Assembly (NCBI GenBank): GCA_963787415.1 | Contig: CAWBCO010000006.1 | Coordinates: 124,001 to 188,000 of the forward strand | From: CAVUWL01 sp963787415 | GTDB lineage: Bacteria; Actinomycetota; Thermoleophilia; Solirubrobacterales; 70-9 | DNA: 64,000 bases | Reading direction: 5' to 3' | Shown: positions 25,634 through 34,118 of the stretch, piece by piece | Layout: each line of letters starts with the position of its first letter | Position numbering within the stretch: position 1 is the first letter of the stretch | Notes under the pieces: generated by a model | Databases searched by the model: none | What the model saw: the letters and a program-made list of their open reading frames with translations, nothing else | Told to the model about the DNA's origin: nothing | Made by a program: the position numbers and the translations under genes

Positions 25634-26365
25634 ACGAAACCTCCTTGACTGGGTACGGGTTGACCGCGGGGCGAGATTAGTTGAACTGCACCAGCGGGCA
25701 TTCCTCCGTCCATGGTCTCGCGAACGTTGCCGCTAGGGCGGCGGACAGACTAACGAAGCTGCAAATCCAGCGGGCAGGGGTGCATCTCGGCTCGAGTTTG
25801 GTAGCCATATCTGATATCCACGAGCCCGACCCCCAGCACCAGTCTTCAGACGGATCAGTATGGCGAAACTTTTATGTTGGGCCCTACTGGAAACCTACTG
25901 GCTCTAAGTTACCCCGCCGTTCCCGTCAGCTGCGGTGTGTGACGCTTTCACACTGCAATAGACTATGAACCGATTCCAAACTCATGGGCTAGGTTCCCCG
26001 AAGAGCGCTTGCCTCTTCGGGAGTTTGGTTGAGCATCACCCCCGAGTTTCACAGGGAATTAGATGACGTGTCGGACCCCAGGTATTACACCGCGGTGACC
26101 TCGAAACGGGGAATCATCACTTCTCTCTATATCTGATTGCTGCCGTATCGATCTCGTCCATCACTTTCGTCGGGACGGCACAGCCCCCTCAGTCAATGGG
26201 CTCCCCCGGAGACCATTGGGTAGGAGCGTCCACGCGCTGCAGAGCGCTGATCGACAGCGTGGCTTGCGCTTTGCCGCTGGAGTTCAATGTAGCTTTCAGC
26301 GGCCTCCGGGGCAAGGTGGGCCCGCTGCAATCCCCTCCCAGCGGTATTTCAGGGGCGCACCCGCC
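25634..26365. other. Intergenic stretch with one hairpin
   Basis: About 730 bases. The GC content is visibly lower near 25840-26120 than in flanking genes. No frame is convincing; the only structure noted is the hairpin at 25997-26021. Confidence 0.45.
25997..26021. terminator. 9-bp hairpin in intergenic DNA
   Basis: CCCGAAGAG and CTCTTCGGG enclose a seven-base loop. AGTTTGGTT follows on the plus strand, a poor T-tract. It lies between two minus-strand genes and could be a terminator or the stem of a small RNA. Confidence 0.4.
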
Positions 26366-27301
26366 CTAGGCCGAACCTCCTGATGTGGGCGAGCTACCGG
26401 GCGCGGTGGCATTGACCGCCCTCCATCCGCGGCGTGAGGTAGCCGCCGCAAGCGTGCCCGCGATCCCCATGACCGCAACCTGGACGGCCAGCGTCGCCTC
26501 TGTACTTGGATTTCCGATCGGTCCGTTCGGAACGCTTAGAAGCGCTGCCGCGTCAAGGCCCAGTCCTACCGCGTAGGCGGTGGTGGCCAGGGCGATCACA
26601 GCCATCGCAGCGCTGACCAGCGTCGCGCAGGCAAGCGCGGTGAGCAGTCTTGCGCGCGAGACTGTGGTTGCAAACAGTGCTCGGCGCGCGGCGAGCGCGA
26701 TGGCCACCCCTCCGATGAGGGCGGCCAGCCCCCAGACTGCGAACCCAGTCCTGCCGGCCGCGCTCGGATGGACACCATGATCGGAATGGGCGAGCAGCAC
26801 GAGCGCGCCGGTGAGTGCGCAGACGAGGCCTACCGCGCCCAGCGCAACGCCGATCGGCGCTCGCAGGCTTTGCTTGTGTGGCGCTTGTTTGATGGCTGCG
26901 AGAGCAATAGGGAGCCCGCCGGCAAGGATTGCGAGTGAGGCCACGACGGCCAGGGACTGCACGACGAAATGGCTGGTGCCGAGGATTAGGTGGGCGCTCG
27001 CGGCCCGCGCGAAGGGGGCATCCTCGGTCGTCTTGTAGAAAGCGAAGCCGGCCGCCGCGAAGACAACCCAGCAGACGAGCACGCCACAGAGACTGGCGCG
27101 GAGGCGATCCTCCACGCCGACAAGGCCGTGCGACCCATAAGCGGGGCGAAAGTGCGCCGCGAGCGCCCCGCGAAGGAGGTCGAGCACGCTCAGCATTCTT
27201 ACCGGGTCCTCCTCCAGCAGCGCCCTCATCTCCTCGCCGTAGCGGCGGCGAAAGGCGAGCGGGTAAAGAGCAAGTGCGGCCCCGGCCACCCGCCGCATCA
27301 T
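26366..27301 (-). CDS. Multi-pass membrane protein paired with a PadR regulator
   Basis: 311 residues. The N-terminus LYPLAFRRRYGEEMRALLEED is a short cytoplasmic head found on many membrane proteins encoded after PadR genes. About six to eight hydrophobic segments follow. The start overlaps the PadR stop by four bases (27298-27301), so the two are coupled. It is probably a sensor or a transporter part for a membrane stress controlled by PadR; no transport domain is recognised. Confidence 0.75.
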   Translation of the reverse strand: MMRRVAGAALALYPLAFRRRYGEEMRALLEEDPVRMLSVLDLLRGALAAHFRPAYGSHGLVGVEDRLRASLCGVLVCWVVFAAAGFAFYKTTEDAPFARAASAHLILGTSHFVVQSLAVVASLAILAGGLPIALAAIKQAPHKQSLRAPIGVALGAVGLVCALTGALVLLAHSDHGVHPSAAGRTGFAVWGLAALIGGVAIALAARRALFATTVSRARLLTALACATLVSAAMAVIALATTAYAVGLGLDAAALLSVPNGPIGNPSTEATLAVQVAVMGIAGTLAAATSRRGWRAVNATAPGSSPTSGGSA

Positions 27302-27618
27302 GCCGCCGCCTCCGCCGCGCGAAGGCGGGCGAGGCCGTTGCGCGCTACCCGCTCCAACGTTTGCAGCTGCTCGGCCAAGGTCGCGCTTCCGGCACCGGTC
27401 AGCCGGTAGGGCCGGCGACGCTCCTGCGCCGGCAACGCCTCGATCAATTCCCTTGCCTCGAGGCGCGACAGCGCCCCGTAGAGCGTGCCAGGGCCGAGGC
27501 GAACCCCAGCCATCTGCTCTACGTCGAGGGTGATCGCGTAGCCGTGCTTGGGACCATCCGCGAGGCTCGCCAGCACGAGCAGGCCGGGATCAGTAGCTCG
27601 CTCACTGGTATATCGCAT
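27298..27618 (-). CDS. PadR-family transcriptional regulator
   Basis: 106 residues, the short PadR class. The winged helix is clear: LLVLASLADGPKHGYAITLDVEQ, then LGPGTLYGALSRLEARELI, then RRRPYRLTGAG. The C-terminal helix is short. It is coupled to the downstream membrane protein. PadR proteins repress their own operon and release on binding a small ligand. The promoter directly upstream fits a leaderless start. Confidence 0.92.
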   Translation of the reverse strand: MRYTSERATDPGLLVLASLADGPKHGYAITLDVEQMAGVRLGPGTLYGALSRLEARELIEALPAQERRRPYRLTGAGSATLAEQLQTLERVARNGLARLRAAEAAA

Positions 27619-27624
27619 TGCGTA

Positions 27625-27630
27625 ATAGTA
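27625..27630 (-). promoter_or_regulatory. -10 element TACTAT, leaderless start of the PadR gene
   Basis: On the minus strand TACTAT is followed by six bases and the ATG at 27618. No ribosome-binding site is seen. Confidence 0.45.
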
Positions 27631-27704
27631 GCAGCCGTTTTTTGTCCGCTGGCAGCAGTGCTTCGCCTCCTCGATTTGTGTCGGTGCTCTTTTGCTGTGT
27701 GGAC

Positions 27705-27722
27705 ATACCGACCGGTCGGTAT
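27705..27722. promoter_or_regulatory. TetR-type operator, 18-bp perfect palindrome
   Basis: ATACCGACCGGTCGGTAT is fully self-complementary and of the ACCGACCGGTCGGT class bound by many TetR proteins. It overlaps the -10 of the TetR gene by three bases, which is ideal for autorepression. The P450 follows in the same transcript. Confidence 0.8.
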
Positions 27723-27725
27723 ATT
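27720..27725 (+). promoter_or_regulatory. -10 element TATATT, leaderless start of TetR-P450 operon
   Basis: TATATT is followed by six bases and the ATG at 27732. Its first three bases lie inside the palindromic operator. Confidence 0.55.
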
Positions 27726-27731
27726 AGAAAA

Positions 27732-28379
27732 ATGGCGACCAAGCTCGATCACCGCCGCGCCGAGGTTAGGGCCCAGTCAGACGAGCAGGGCAGCTCGCGC
27801 GAGCGACTGCTCGAGGCAGCCGCTCGCTGCTTTGCCCGCCGCGGCTACCAGGGTGCCTCGATCAATGAAATCGCCGCCGAGGCTGGTTTCTCCAAGGGGG
27901 CGCTGTATTGGAACTTCGCCAGCAAAGAGGAGCTTTTCTTTTCACTCCTTGACGAGCGCATCGACCGCCGGCTTGAGGCGATGTTTGAGCTGACGGGCTC
28001 CGCGTCAGCCGATCAGGACATCAACGCAGAGTTGAGCCGTCGCCTCTCCGCGGTGCTCGATGAAAATCGCGATCTTGTTTTGCTCTTTCACGAGTACTCG
28101 GCGATGGCCGTTCGCGATCCCAAGCTCCGGCCCAGCTACGTAAGTCGAAACGCCAGGCTGCGCGAGGGGATAGCCAGGGCAGTGGAGGCTCGCCAGCAGG
28201 CCCGCGGCGTTGCATTGAGTCTTCCTGCCGAGCAGATCGCCACGGCGGCCATTGCACTTGCCGACGGTCTCTCAATTGAGCAGCTGACCGATCCCGACTC
28301 GGTCCCCCCCGAGCTGTTGGGCCAAATCCTCAGCTTGATCGAGGACGGCATGGCAGCGCGAGCCAAGGAGCACGGATGA
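27732..28379 (+). CDS. TetR/AcrR-family repressor, autoregulated, upstream of P450
   Basis: The ATG at 27732 gives 215 residues; the longer frame to 27618 runs through the promoter and operator and is rejected. The helix-turn-helix is LLEAAARCFARRGYQGASIN, then FSKGALYWNFASKEELF. The C-terminal ligand domain is of normal length. The stop overlaps the P450 start by four bases (28376-28379). It most likely represses the pair until the P450 substrate or a related molecule binds. Confidence 0.93.
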   Translation: MATKLDHRRAEVRAQSDEQGSSRERLLEAAARCFARRGYQGASINEIAAEAGFSKGALYWNFASKEELFFSLLDERIDRRLEAMFELTGSASADQDINAELSRRLSAVLDENRDLVLLFHEYSAMAVRDPKLRPSYVSRNARLREGIARAVEARQQARGVALSLPAEQIATAAIALADGLSIEQLTDPDSVPPELLGQILSLIEDGMAARAKEHG

Positions 28380-29824
28380 CCAGCAAGCGAGCACAGTTTC
28401 CCCAACCTCCTCCCAACGACCTGACCGGGACCCCGCCCGGTCCGCGCCTGCCACGCCACCTTCTCGGCAGCTGGTGGCTGCTGCGAGAGCACGACTTGCT
28501 GGGGCGCTGCCGGCGCCGCTATGGGGAGGTCTTCTCCCTCAACATGTGGCCGCTGGGCTTCATGGTGGTTGTCGCCGATCCCGATGAGGTGAAACGAATC
28601 TTCACCGGCGATCCCGATGTCTTTCACGCCGGCGAGGGTAACGCGGTAACCGAGCCTGTAGCCGGTCCGGAATCGGTTCTGCTGCTGGACGGCGAGCCGC
28701 ACCTGCAGCGTCGCAAACTGATGCTGCCGCCCTTTCACGGGGAGCGACTCGGGGTCTATGGCGACCTGATCGCGGAGATCACCGACCAACAGATCGAGGG
28801 TTGGCAGCCTGACACGGAGTTCGCGATCCACCCGGCGATGCAGGCGATCACGCTCAGTGTGATCCTGCGCGCGGTCCTCGGTGTCGAGGACGCCGCGCGC
28901 CGAGCTGAGCTTGAGAGACTGATGCCCCGGTTGATCAACTCACCGGCGCTACTTTGGCCGTTTTTGCAATATGACCTCGGCCCTCATAGTCCGTGGCGAC
29001 GCTTTCTCGCTCTTCGGGATCGGATTGACGTACTCCTCTTTGAGGAGATCCAATTCAAGCGAGACGATCCCGATCTCGCCGAGCGTGAGGACATCCTTTC
29101 GCTTCTTCTGCAGGCGCGAGATGAGCAGGGTGAGCCGATGGGTGACTCCGAGCTGAGAGATCAGCTTGTGACGTTGCTGCTCGCCGGGCACGAGACGAGT
29201 GCCACGGCGCTGGCATGGGCCTTCGAGCGGTTGCTACGCACCCCCGCCGTGCTCGAGCGCCTGCGCACGAAACTGACCGAGGGGGATGGGGAGTACCTGG
29301 ACTGCGTGATCAAAGAGACCATGCGCTCGCGCCCGATCATCGGCCAGGCGATCCGACGCCTCAGCGCTCCGATATCAGTCGCCGGATACAACGTCCCCGC
29401 TGGAACTTTCCTTGTCGCCTCAACGATTCTCCTGCACAGCGATCCCCGCCTTTATCCCGAGCCGCAGACCTTCCGCCCCGAGCGATTCGAAGATGGGCGT
29501 ACCGATCCCTACAGCTGGATTCCATTCGGCGGCGGCGTCAGGCGCTGCCTCGGCGCGTCCTTTGCAATGCTCGAGATGCGAATCGTTTTGCGCCGTGTTT
29601 TGGAGCGTTGCGAGCTGAGCGCGCCCGACAGCCGGCCCGAGCGGGCGCGGCGACGATTCGTTACCTACCCTCCCGATCGCGGGGCTTGGGTTTTTTTGCA
29701 CGAGCGTCAGGGCCGAGAACCTTCCGCTGCGGGGAGGTTGACGGATCGGCTTGCTTTGAGATCTGGACGCGCTGAGGACTACCCGAGCGAGCGTTCGCGG
29801 AAGTCGTTCCGAGAGGCCTGCTGA
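28376..29824 (+). CDS. Cytochrome P450 of the TetR operon
   Basis: 482 residues. The I-helix AGHETS is at 270-275, ExxR is ETMR at 314-317, the heme loop FGGGVRRCLG is at 384-393 and the axial ligand is C391. The PPFHGERLGVYGD segment near 118 is shared with the P450 at 19885; they are paralogs of one broad class. The last about 50 residues are Arg-rich and lie outside the fold, so the real stop may have moved. Substrate unknown; TetR control suggests an inducible, possibly detoxifying, role. Confidence 0.95.
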   Translation: MTSKRAQFPQPPPNDLTGTPPGPRLPRHLLGSWWLLREHDLLGRCRRRYGEVFSLNMWPLGFMVVVADPDEVKRIFTGDPDVFHAGEGNAVTEPVAGPESVLLLDGEPHLQRRKLMLPPFHGERLGVYGDLIAEITDQQIEGWQPDTEFAIHPAMQAITLSVILRAVLGVEDAARRAELERLMPRLINSPALLWPFLQYDLGPHSPWRRFLALRDRIDVLLFEEIQFKRDDPDLAEREDILSLLLQARDEQGEPMGDSELRDQLVTLLLAGHETSATALAWAFERLLRTPAVLERLRTKLTEGDGEYLDCVIKETMRSRPIIGQAIRRLSAPISVAGYNVPAGTFLVASTILLHSDPRLYPEPQTFRPERFEDGRTDPYSWIPFGGGVRRCLGASFAMLEMRIVLRRVLERCELSAPDSRPERARRRFVTYPPDRGAWVFLHERQGREPSAAGRLTDRLALRSGRAEDYPSERSRKSFREAC

Positions 29825-29866
29825 TTGCGACGGCGAACGGGCCCGATTCCATGCAAGCCTTCCTCT

Positions 29867-31010
29867 ATGGATGCATCTGCGTCGCTCCGTCGTGCCGGCA
29901 CGCTCGCCGTCGCGACCGCAGACCAGCTCCGCACGCCGGCACCGGCATCGACACAGCTCGACCTCACTGCGGTCGCGACGGCGCTCCGGCGGACAGGAGC
30001 CGCCGTCGCGCAGGTCCGAGTCGATGCGCGGCGCGAGCCGTGGACACCGACGGGGCTCTTCGTGAAGCAGGGCACAGCGATTACGTGGGTAGCCGATGGC
30101 GACTCGTGGATCCTCACGCGGCGCGGTCCGCGCCTCGATGCAGCGCTGCAGCTGCGGGTGCGAACCGGCGCCTCCGCACCCGCTCTTGATGGGACTGGTT
30201 CGACCTTCACCGCAGCCGCGCCGCACGATGGCCAAATCGAGCTGTGCTCGCTGTTCCCCGGCGAGCTTCGCGGAGACAAAGAGCTGGTCATCTATGACCG
30301 CACGATGCCCCGCGCGGTCTTTCGCGGCGGCTTCGATGTCGTCGTCGCGGCCTGGGACAGCGGTACCGAGGTGGATGCGTGCCTCGCGGAGGCGGCGGCG
30401 CAGGACCCGACTGGGCTCTGCCATCGCGAGCTCGACCGGATCCGCGCCCCGATCGCTCCGCCTTCGGGATGGGAGCCGCACGTCAACGTCCCACTTGCGG
30501 GGCTGCACCGTAAGTGTGACCGGGAAGTAGACGTTCACGCTCATCGGCGCGTCGAGATCATCTGCCGGGAAGCCCGAGCTCCATTGACGGACGCGCTCAG
30601 GCTGCGCTGGCGCTGGCGCATGGATCAACTCCCGGCAAAGCGTGCCGAGGACACTCTCCTGACGCACGACTACATGTCGGTCGCCGTCGAGTTCGACGAC
30701 GGCCGCGACCTCTCCTACCACTGGAGCGTCGGCTCTCCCGAGCGAGACGAGCTATCGCTGCCCGCTGCCGCACTGGCGCGAGCGCGAGTGGCACCTCGTG
30801 GCGCGGAGCGGTAGCGCCGGGCTAGGGGAATGGCACGCTGAGGAGCGGGCAGTCGCGCAGGACCGCGTCAAGGCGATCGGAGGCAGCCCGCCACGCGAGG
30901 TCGTCCGCGTGTGGCTGATCGTGACTTGTGTCTCAGGCGGAGGCGAGGCGCGCGGTCGTTACGCCGACATCGAGCTGACAGACAGCGCCACCACGATTCG
31001 CGTCCTGTAA
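29867..31010 (+). pseudogene. DUF3047 family protein, interrupted by one frameshift
   Basis: Frame one runs to about 30750 and ends with LRWRWRMDQLPAKRAEDTLLTHDY. The family continuation SYRCPLPHWREREWHLVARSG, then GLGEWHAEE, then VRVWLI, lies in the next frame and ends at 31010. One extra base near 30740-30765 explains the break. The N-terminal part (WTPTGLFVKQGTAITWVADGDSW) looks like a carbohydrate-binding beta sandwich. The ATG at 29867 is used; a TTG at 29825 also opens the frame. It is either a damaged gene or a sequence error. Confidence 0.72.
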
Positions 31011-31445
31011 CCGCGCGCAAGTGGCGCATGCTTTCGGATTGGGTGTCTAATCGAGCACTTTCACCTGAACCAATGGACCTGCCAAAAGCGGCAGAAGTGT
31101 TGCGCCCCCGGGCAAGGCGACGGAGAAAAGAGAGCCTGCGACCGCCCAAATCCAGCGGGCGGGCATGCACTCCGACTCGCGATTTGTCCCCATGAGTTGT
31201 ACCCACCAGCCGGACTTGTCGACGACACTTTCGGACCCGTCGGTTTGCAGGACTTTTATTAGTGGGCGTTCTGGGCTTTTGGGACCCTTTGCGCGGTTTC
31301 CCAGAGGGACTCCGACGGGCCCTCGGCGATCGTCTTCCCAGCGTTCGCGAGAGACTTACTTGAAGGCCAGCCAAAACGCTGTCAATGTCAGGCCGATAAT
31401 CGAGAACGAATTGGGAAGCCTCAAAGCATCGAAAGGACCAACCGT
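31011..31445. other. Intergenic stretch
   Basis: About 435 bases without a convincing gene. It ends with AAAGGA at 31432-31437, the ribosome-binding site of the haloalkane dehalogenase. Confidence 0.5.
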
Positions 31446-32331
31446 ATGAATGTCTTCCGCACGCCTGATGAGCGCTTCGATCATCTTCCCGGCTACGCTT
31501 TTGAGCCTCACTACGTCGAGGTCGAAGGGACTGCGCCTGCACCATCTCGACGAGGGCTCCGGGTCAACGGTGCTGTGCTTCCACGGCGAGCCGGACTGGA
31601 GCTACCTCTATCGCCATATGGCTGATGCGCTTCTCGCAAGCGGGCACCGTGTTGTCTGCCCCGACCTAGTTGGCTTCGGCAGGTCCGACAAGCCGACCGA
31701 TCAGCGCTGGTACACCTACGAGCGCCACGTCGAGTTCATAACTGGCCATCTCGATCAGATCGACCTGCAGGACGCCACGGTCGTAGTGCAGGACTGGGGT
31801 GGCCCGATCGGCTTGCGCTGGGCGGTTGAACACGCCGAGCAAGTTGGGAGGCTCGTCATTATGAACACCGGGCTTTTCACCGGGCGCGTCAGCAAGGGAT
31901 TCATGGCCTGGCGCGATTTCGCTGAGCGCACGCCTGATTTACCGGTCGGCGTGATCATCCAGGGCGCAACAGCCACAGAGCTTGACCCTGATGTTGTCGC
32001 AGCCTATGAGGCGCCGTTTCCGACTGCGGAGAGCAAGGCTGGCGCGCAGCGGTTCCCGCTCCTAGTGCCGCTTACCGAGGATGATCCGGGCGTTGTCGAG
32101 ATGCTTGCAGTCCGGGACGCATTGCGCCGTTGGGAGAAACCGGTCCTGGTTGCATTCTCCGATCAGGACCCGGTTTTCCCGTTCCCGCAAGCGGGTGATC
32201 AATTCACCAAGCTGATCCCGTCAGCTGGAGAGCAGGTTCGAATCGAGGGAGCCGCCCATTTTCTTCAGGAGGATCGCGGCCCGCAGATAGTTGCGGCCAT
32301 GCTTGAGGCCTTTGGGCGACCGATTTCCTAG
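31446..32331 (+). pseudogene. Haloalkane dehalogenase-like alpha/beta hydrolase, frameshifted near the N-terminus
   Basis: A good ribosome-binding site precedes the ATG at 31446, whose frame gives the family start NVFRTPDERFDHLPGYAFEP, then HYVEVEG. The continuation GLRLHHLDEGSG lies in the +1 frame. Removing one base near 31530-31540 restores one protein. The rest is intact: HGEPDWSYLYR supplies the halide-binding Trp, VVQDWGGPIG the nucleophile Asp, and GAAHFLQED the His. It would hydrolyse carbon-halogen bonds if the break is an error. Confidence 0.78.
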
Positions 32332-32458
32332 TAAGGCGAGGTCGGGTCCAGGGATCGTAGGAGCCGAGGCCAATTTCCCATCGATTACGCGGGATTACCC
32401 TTGTTTCGCGCACAAGATCCTAATCTTCGCCTCAATGCTCAATGTCCCAAGTGGCCCT

Positions 32459-32723
32459 TCATGCCGGTCCGGCGCCCAGATCGTCGATGAGGTGGCGGAC
32501 GTCACCGCCGTGCACGGCGACGTCCGCCGGTTGCGAAGGATCCTCGAGCCGGTTGCGGAAATAGCCGCGCCGGCCATAAGTGATGACCATGCGGCCGGTG
32601 GCGAAGCGGCCGGCGAGTGTGTCGGCGTTACTCGGCCCCCGTGCGGTAGTAGATCGTCCCGTCGGGCACTGCGACCGAGTGCTCGGTCGCAGGCCTGGGG
32701 AACGAGACCGCGTCGTGGCTCAT
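32459..32723 (-). pseudogene. Alpha/beta hydrolase remnant
   Basis: ATG 32723 begins SFPRPATEHSVAVPDGTIYY and stops after RTGAE. A second frame continues ADTLAGRFATGRMVITYGRR, then GYFRNRLEDPSQPADVA, and stops at 32459. These two pieces match the start and first third of one hydrolase type, with an internal deletion of roughly 20-25 residues and no nucleophile region. It overlaps the end of the small membrane protein upstream. Confidence 0.55.
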
Positions 32724-32935
32724 CGTGCGGCGGCGGTGCCGCGGCCCGCGACGAGCCGCGGGTGACGTTTGCCGACGTAGCGGACGGCGCCAAGCGCGAC
32801 CGAGCTGCCGCCGCCGAGGATCAGGACGGTCGTCGAGGCGCCGCAGGCGATTCCGATCGCGAGCATGATCACGCCGGAGACGAAGCCGAGGGCGTTGGCG
32901 ACGCGGGGATATCGGTGACGGATGACGAGCAACAT
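32720..32935 (-). CDS. Small two-helix membrane protein
   Basis: 71 residues. GAAAGGA lies eight bases before the ATG, a strong ribosome-binding site. Two hydrophobic segments (ALGFVSGVIMLAIGIACG and TVLILGGGSSVALGAV) are joined by a short loop and followed by a basic tail. It lies about 210 bases downstream of a TetR gene in the same direction. It probably formed an operon with the now broken hydrolase. Function unknown. Confidence 0.6.
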   Translation of the reverse strand: MLLVIRHRYPRVANALGFVSGVIMLAIGIACGASTTVLILGGGSSVALGAVRYVGKRHPRLVAGRGTAAAR

Positions 32936-33143
32936 TTGGTGTCCTTTCGGAGAGCAATATAAGAGACAAGACGTATCTAAGCATATCTCCTTACAAGATG
33001 CAAGCTGTCTCCTAATTTTTTGTCATGGCTGTGTCCGAGTCCGCCATCGTCTGGACGCGAGCTTGGCGACCGTCACGAACGCTTGGACGTCCGCGCGAGG
33101 GTTCGATTGCCCGCGACGCGAGCGGTCTTTGGCGTGGGGAGGT

Positions 33144-33791
33144 CTATGGGTTGCGCAGGACGAGTGGGAGGAAGATTTCGTCGAGGATCTCCTCGAGCGT
33201 GTCTTGTGACGGGGGCTGGTGGGTGAGGATCAGCTCGTGACGGAGCAGGTCGAGTGGGAGGCAGGCGAGGCGTGGACTGATGTTCTCGCGGCTTTCGCCA
33301 CGGGCGGCGGCTCTTTCGAGCACGCTCGACATCACCCCGCCGCCGCCGCGCAGTTGCTCGAGGATCTTGTCGAAGGCCTCCTTGTCTGAGAGCAGGTCGC
33401 TGAGCATCCCGATCACGGTGTCGGGGCCGGTCTCCGTGATCCGCGCCGAAGCGCGCCGCAGTACGGCGAGCATGTCGCCGCGCAGCGTCCCGGTGTCGGG
33501 GATGGTGCCGGGGAGCACCGGCTGGTGGTGGCGCATGGCGGCGATCACGAGCTCGGGGCGGTTGCGCCAGCGGCGGTAGATAACCGCGCGACTGGTGCCC
33601 GCCCGGTCAGCAACGCGCTCCATCGTCAGCTTGGCGTAGCCGGACTCCTGAAGCTCCTGCCAAGCGGCGTCGAGCAGCGCGTGCTCGAGTATCGCCCCGC
33701 GTCGGCGGGTGCCAACGGGGCGTTTGTGCTGGGTCGCGGGCTGCCCCGAGTTGGCTCGCCTTGGTCGCGCCAAAGTGTTTTTAGGAGGCAT
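33144..33791 (-). CDS. TetR/AcrR-family transcriptional regulator
   Basis: 215 residues. The N-terminal helix-turn-helix is ILEHALLDAAWQELQESGYA, then MERVADRAGTSRAVIYRRW. The C-terminal domain has the expected length. About 20 basic residues lead the fold. It likely controls the small membrane protein downstream. No palindrome as clear as the one at 27705 was found near its start. Confidence 0.9.
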   Translation of the reverse strand: MPPKNTLARPRRANSGQPATQHKRPVGTRRRGAILEHALLDAAWQELQESGYAKLTMERVADRAGTSRAVIYRRWRNRPELVIAAMRHHQPVLPGTIPDTGTLRGDMLAVLRRASARITETGPDTVIGMLSDLLSDKEAFDKILEQLRGGGGVMSSVLERAAARGESRENISPRLACLPLDLLRHELILTHQPPSQDTLEEILDEIFLPLVLRNP

Positions 33792-34118
33792 TCTGACTCT
33801 TGTGACTTTCTCAGTTTAGATGCAGATCGTTCCTTATCTTAGTTCCCGGACTCACCGCATGTCAACAATCACCGAATCGCCGGGCGCATCACGCTTCTGA
33901 CTCAGCAAAAGCCAGTCCCCATCAATTGCCTGCGACGCTCGGGATCCAGATGAGTTTGCTTGCACCCGACCCGCTGGACCTTTTCGACGCGCTCGGATAG
34001 TTGCCAAGAAATCGCCTCCCCCTCTCCATTTCGGGTTCGGCAAGGTGGTAATACCCGGCGAGCAGCTCGATCAGCTCGGCCTCCCAGAGCCAACGACCCT
34101 TTCAACGCGACACCGGTG
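33792..34118. other. Intergenic stretch before the giant-protein block
   Basis: About 325 bases between the TetR start and the end of the type B gene. No supported gene, hairpin or RNA seen. Confidence 0.45.

Noticed and set aside
27618..27731. Longer start for the TetR protein
   Set aside because: That extension would cover the palindromic operator and -10 element, and adds residues unlike a TetR N-terminus.
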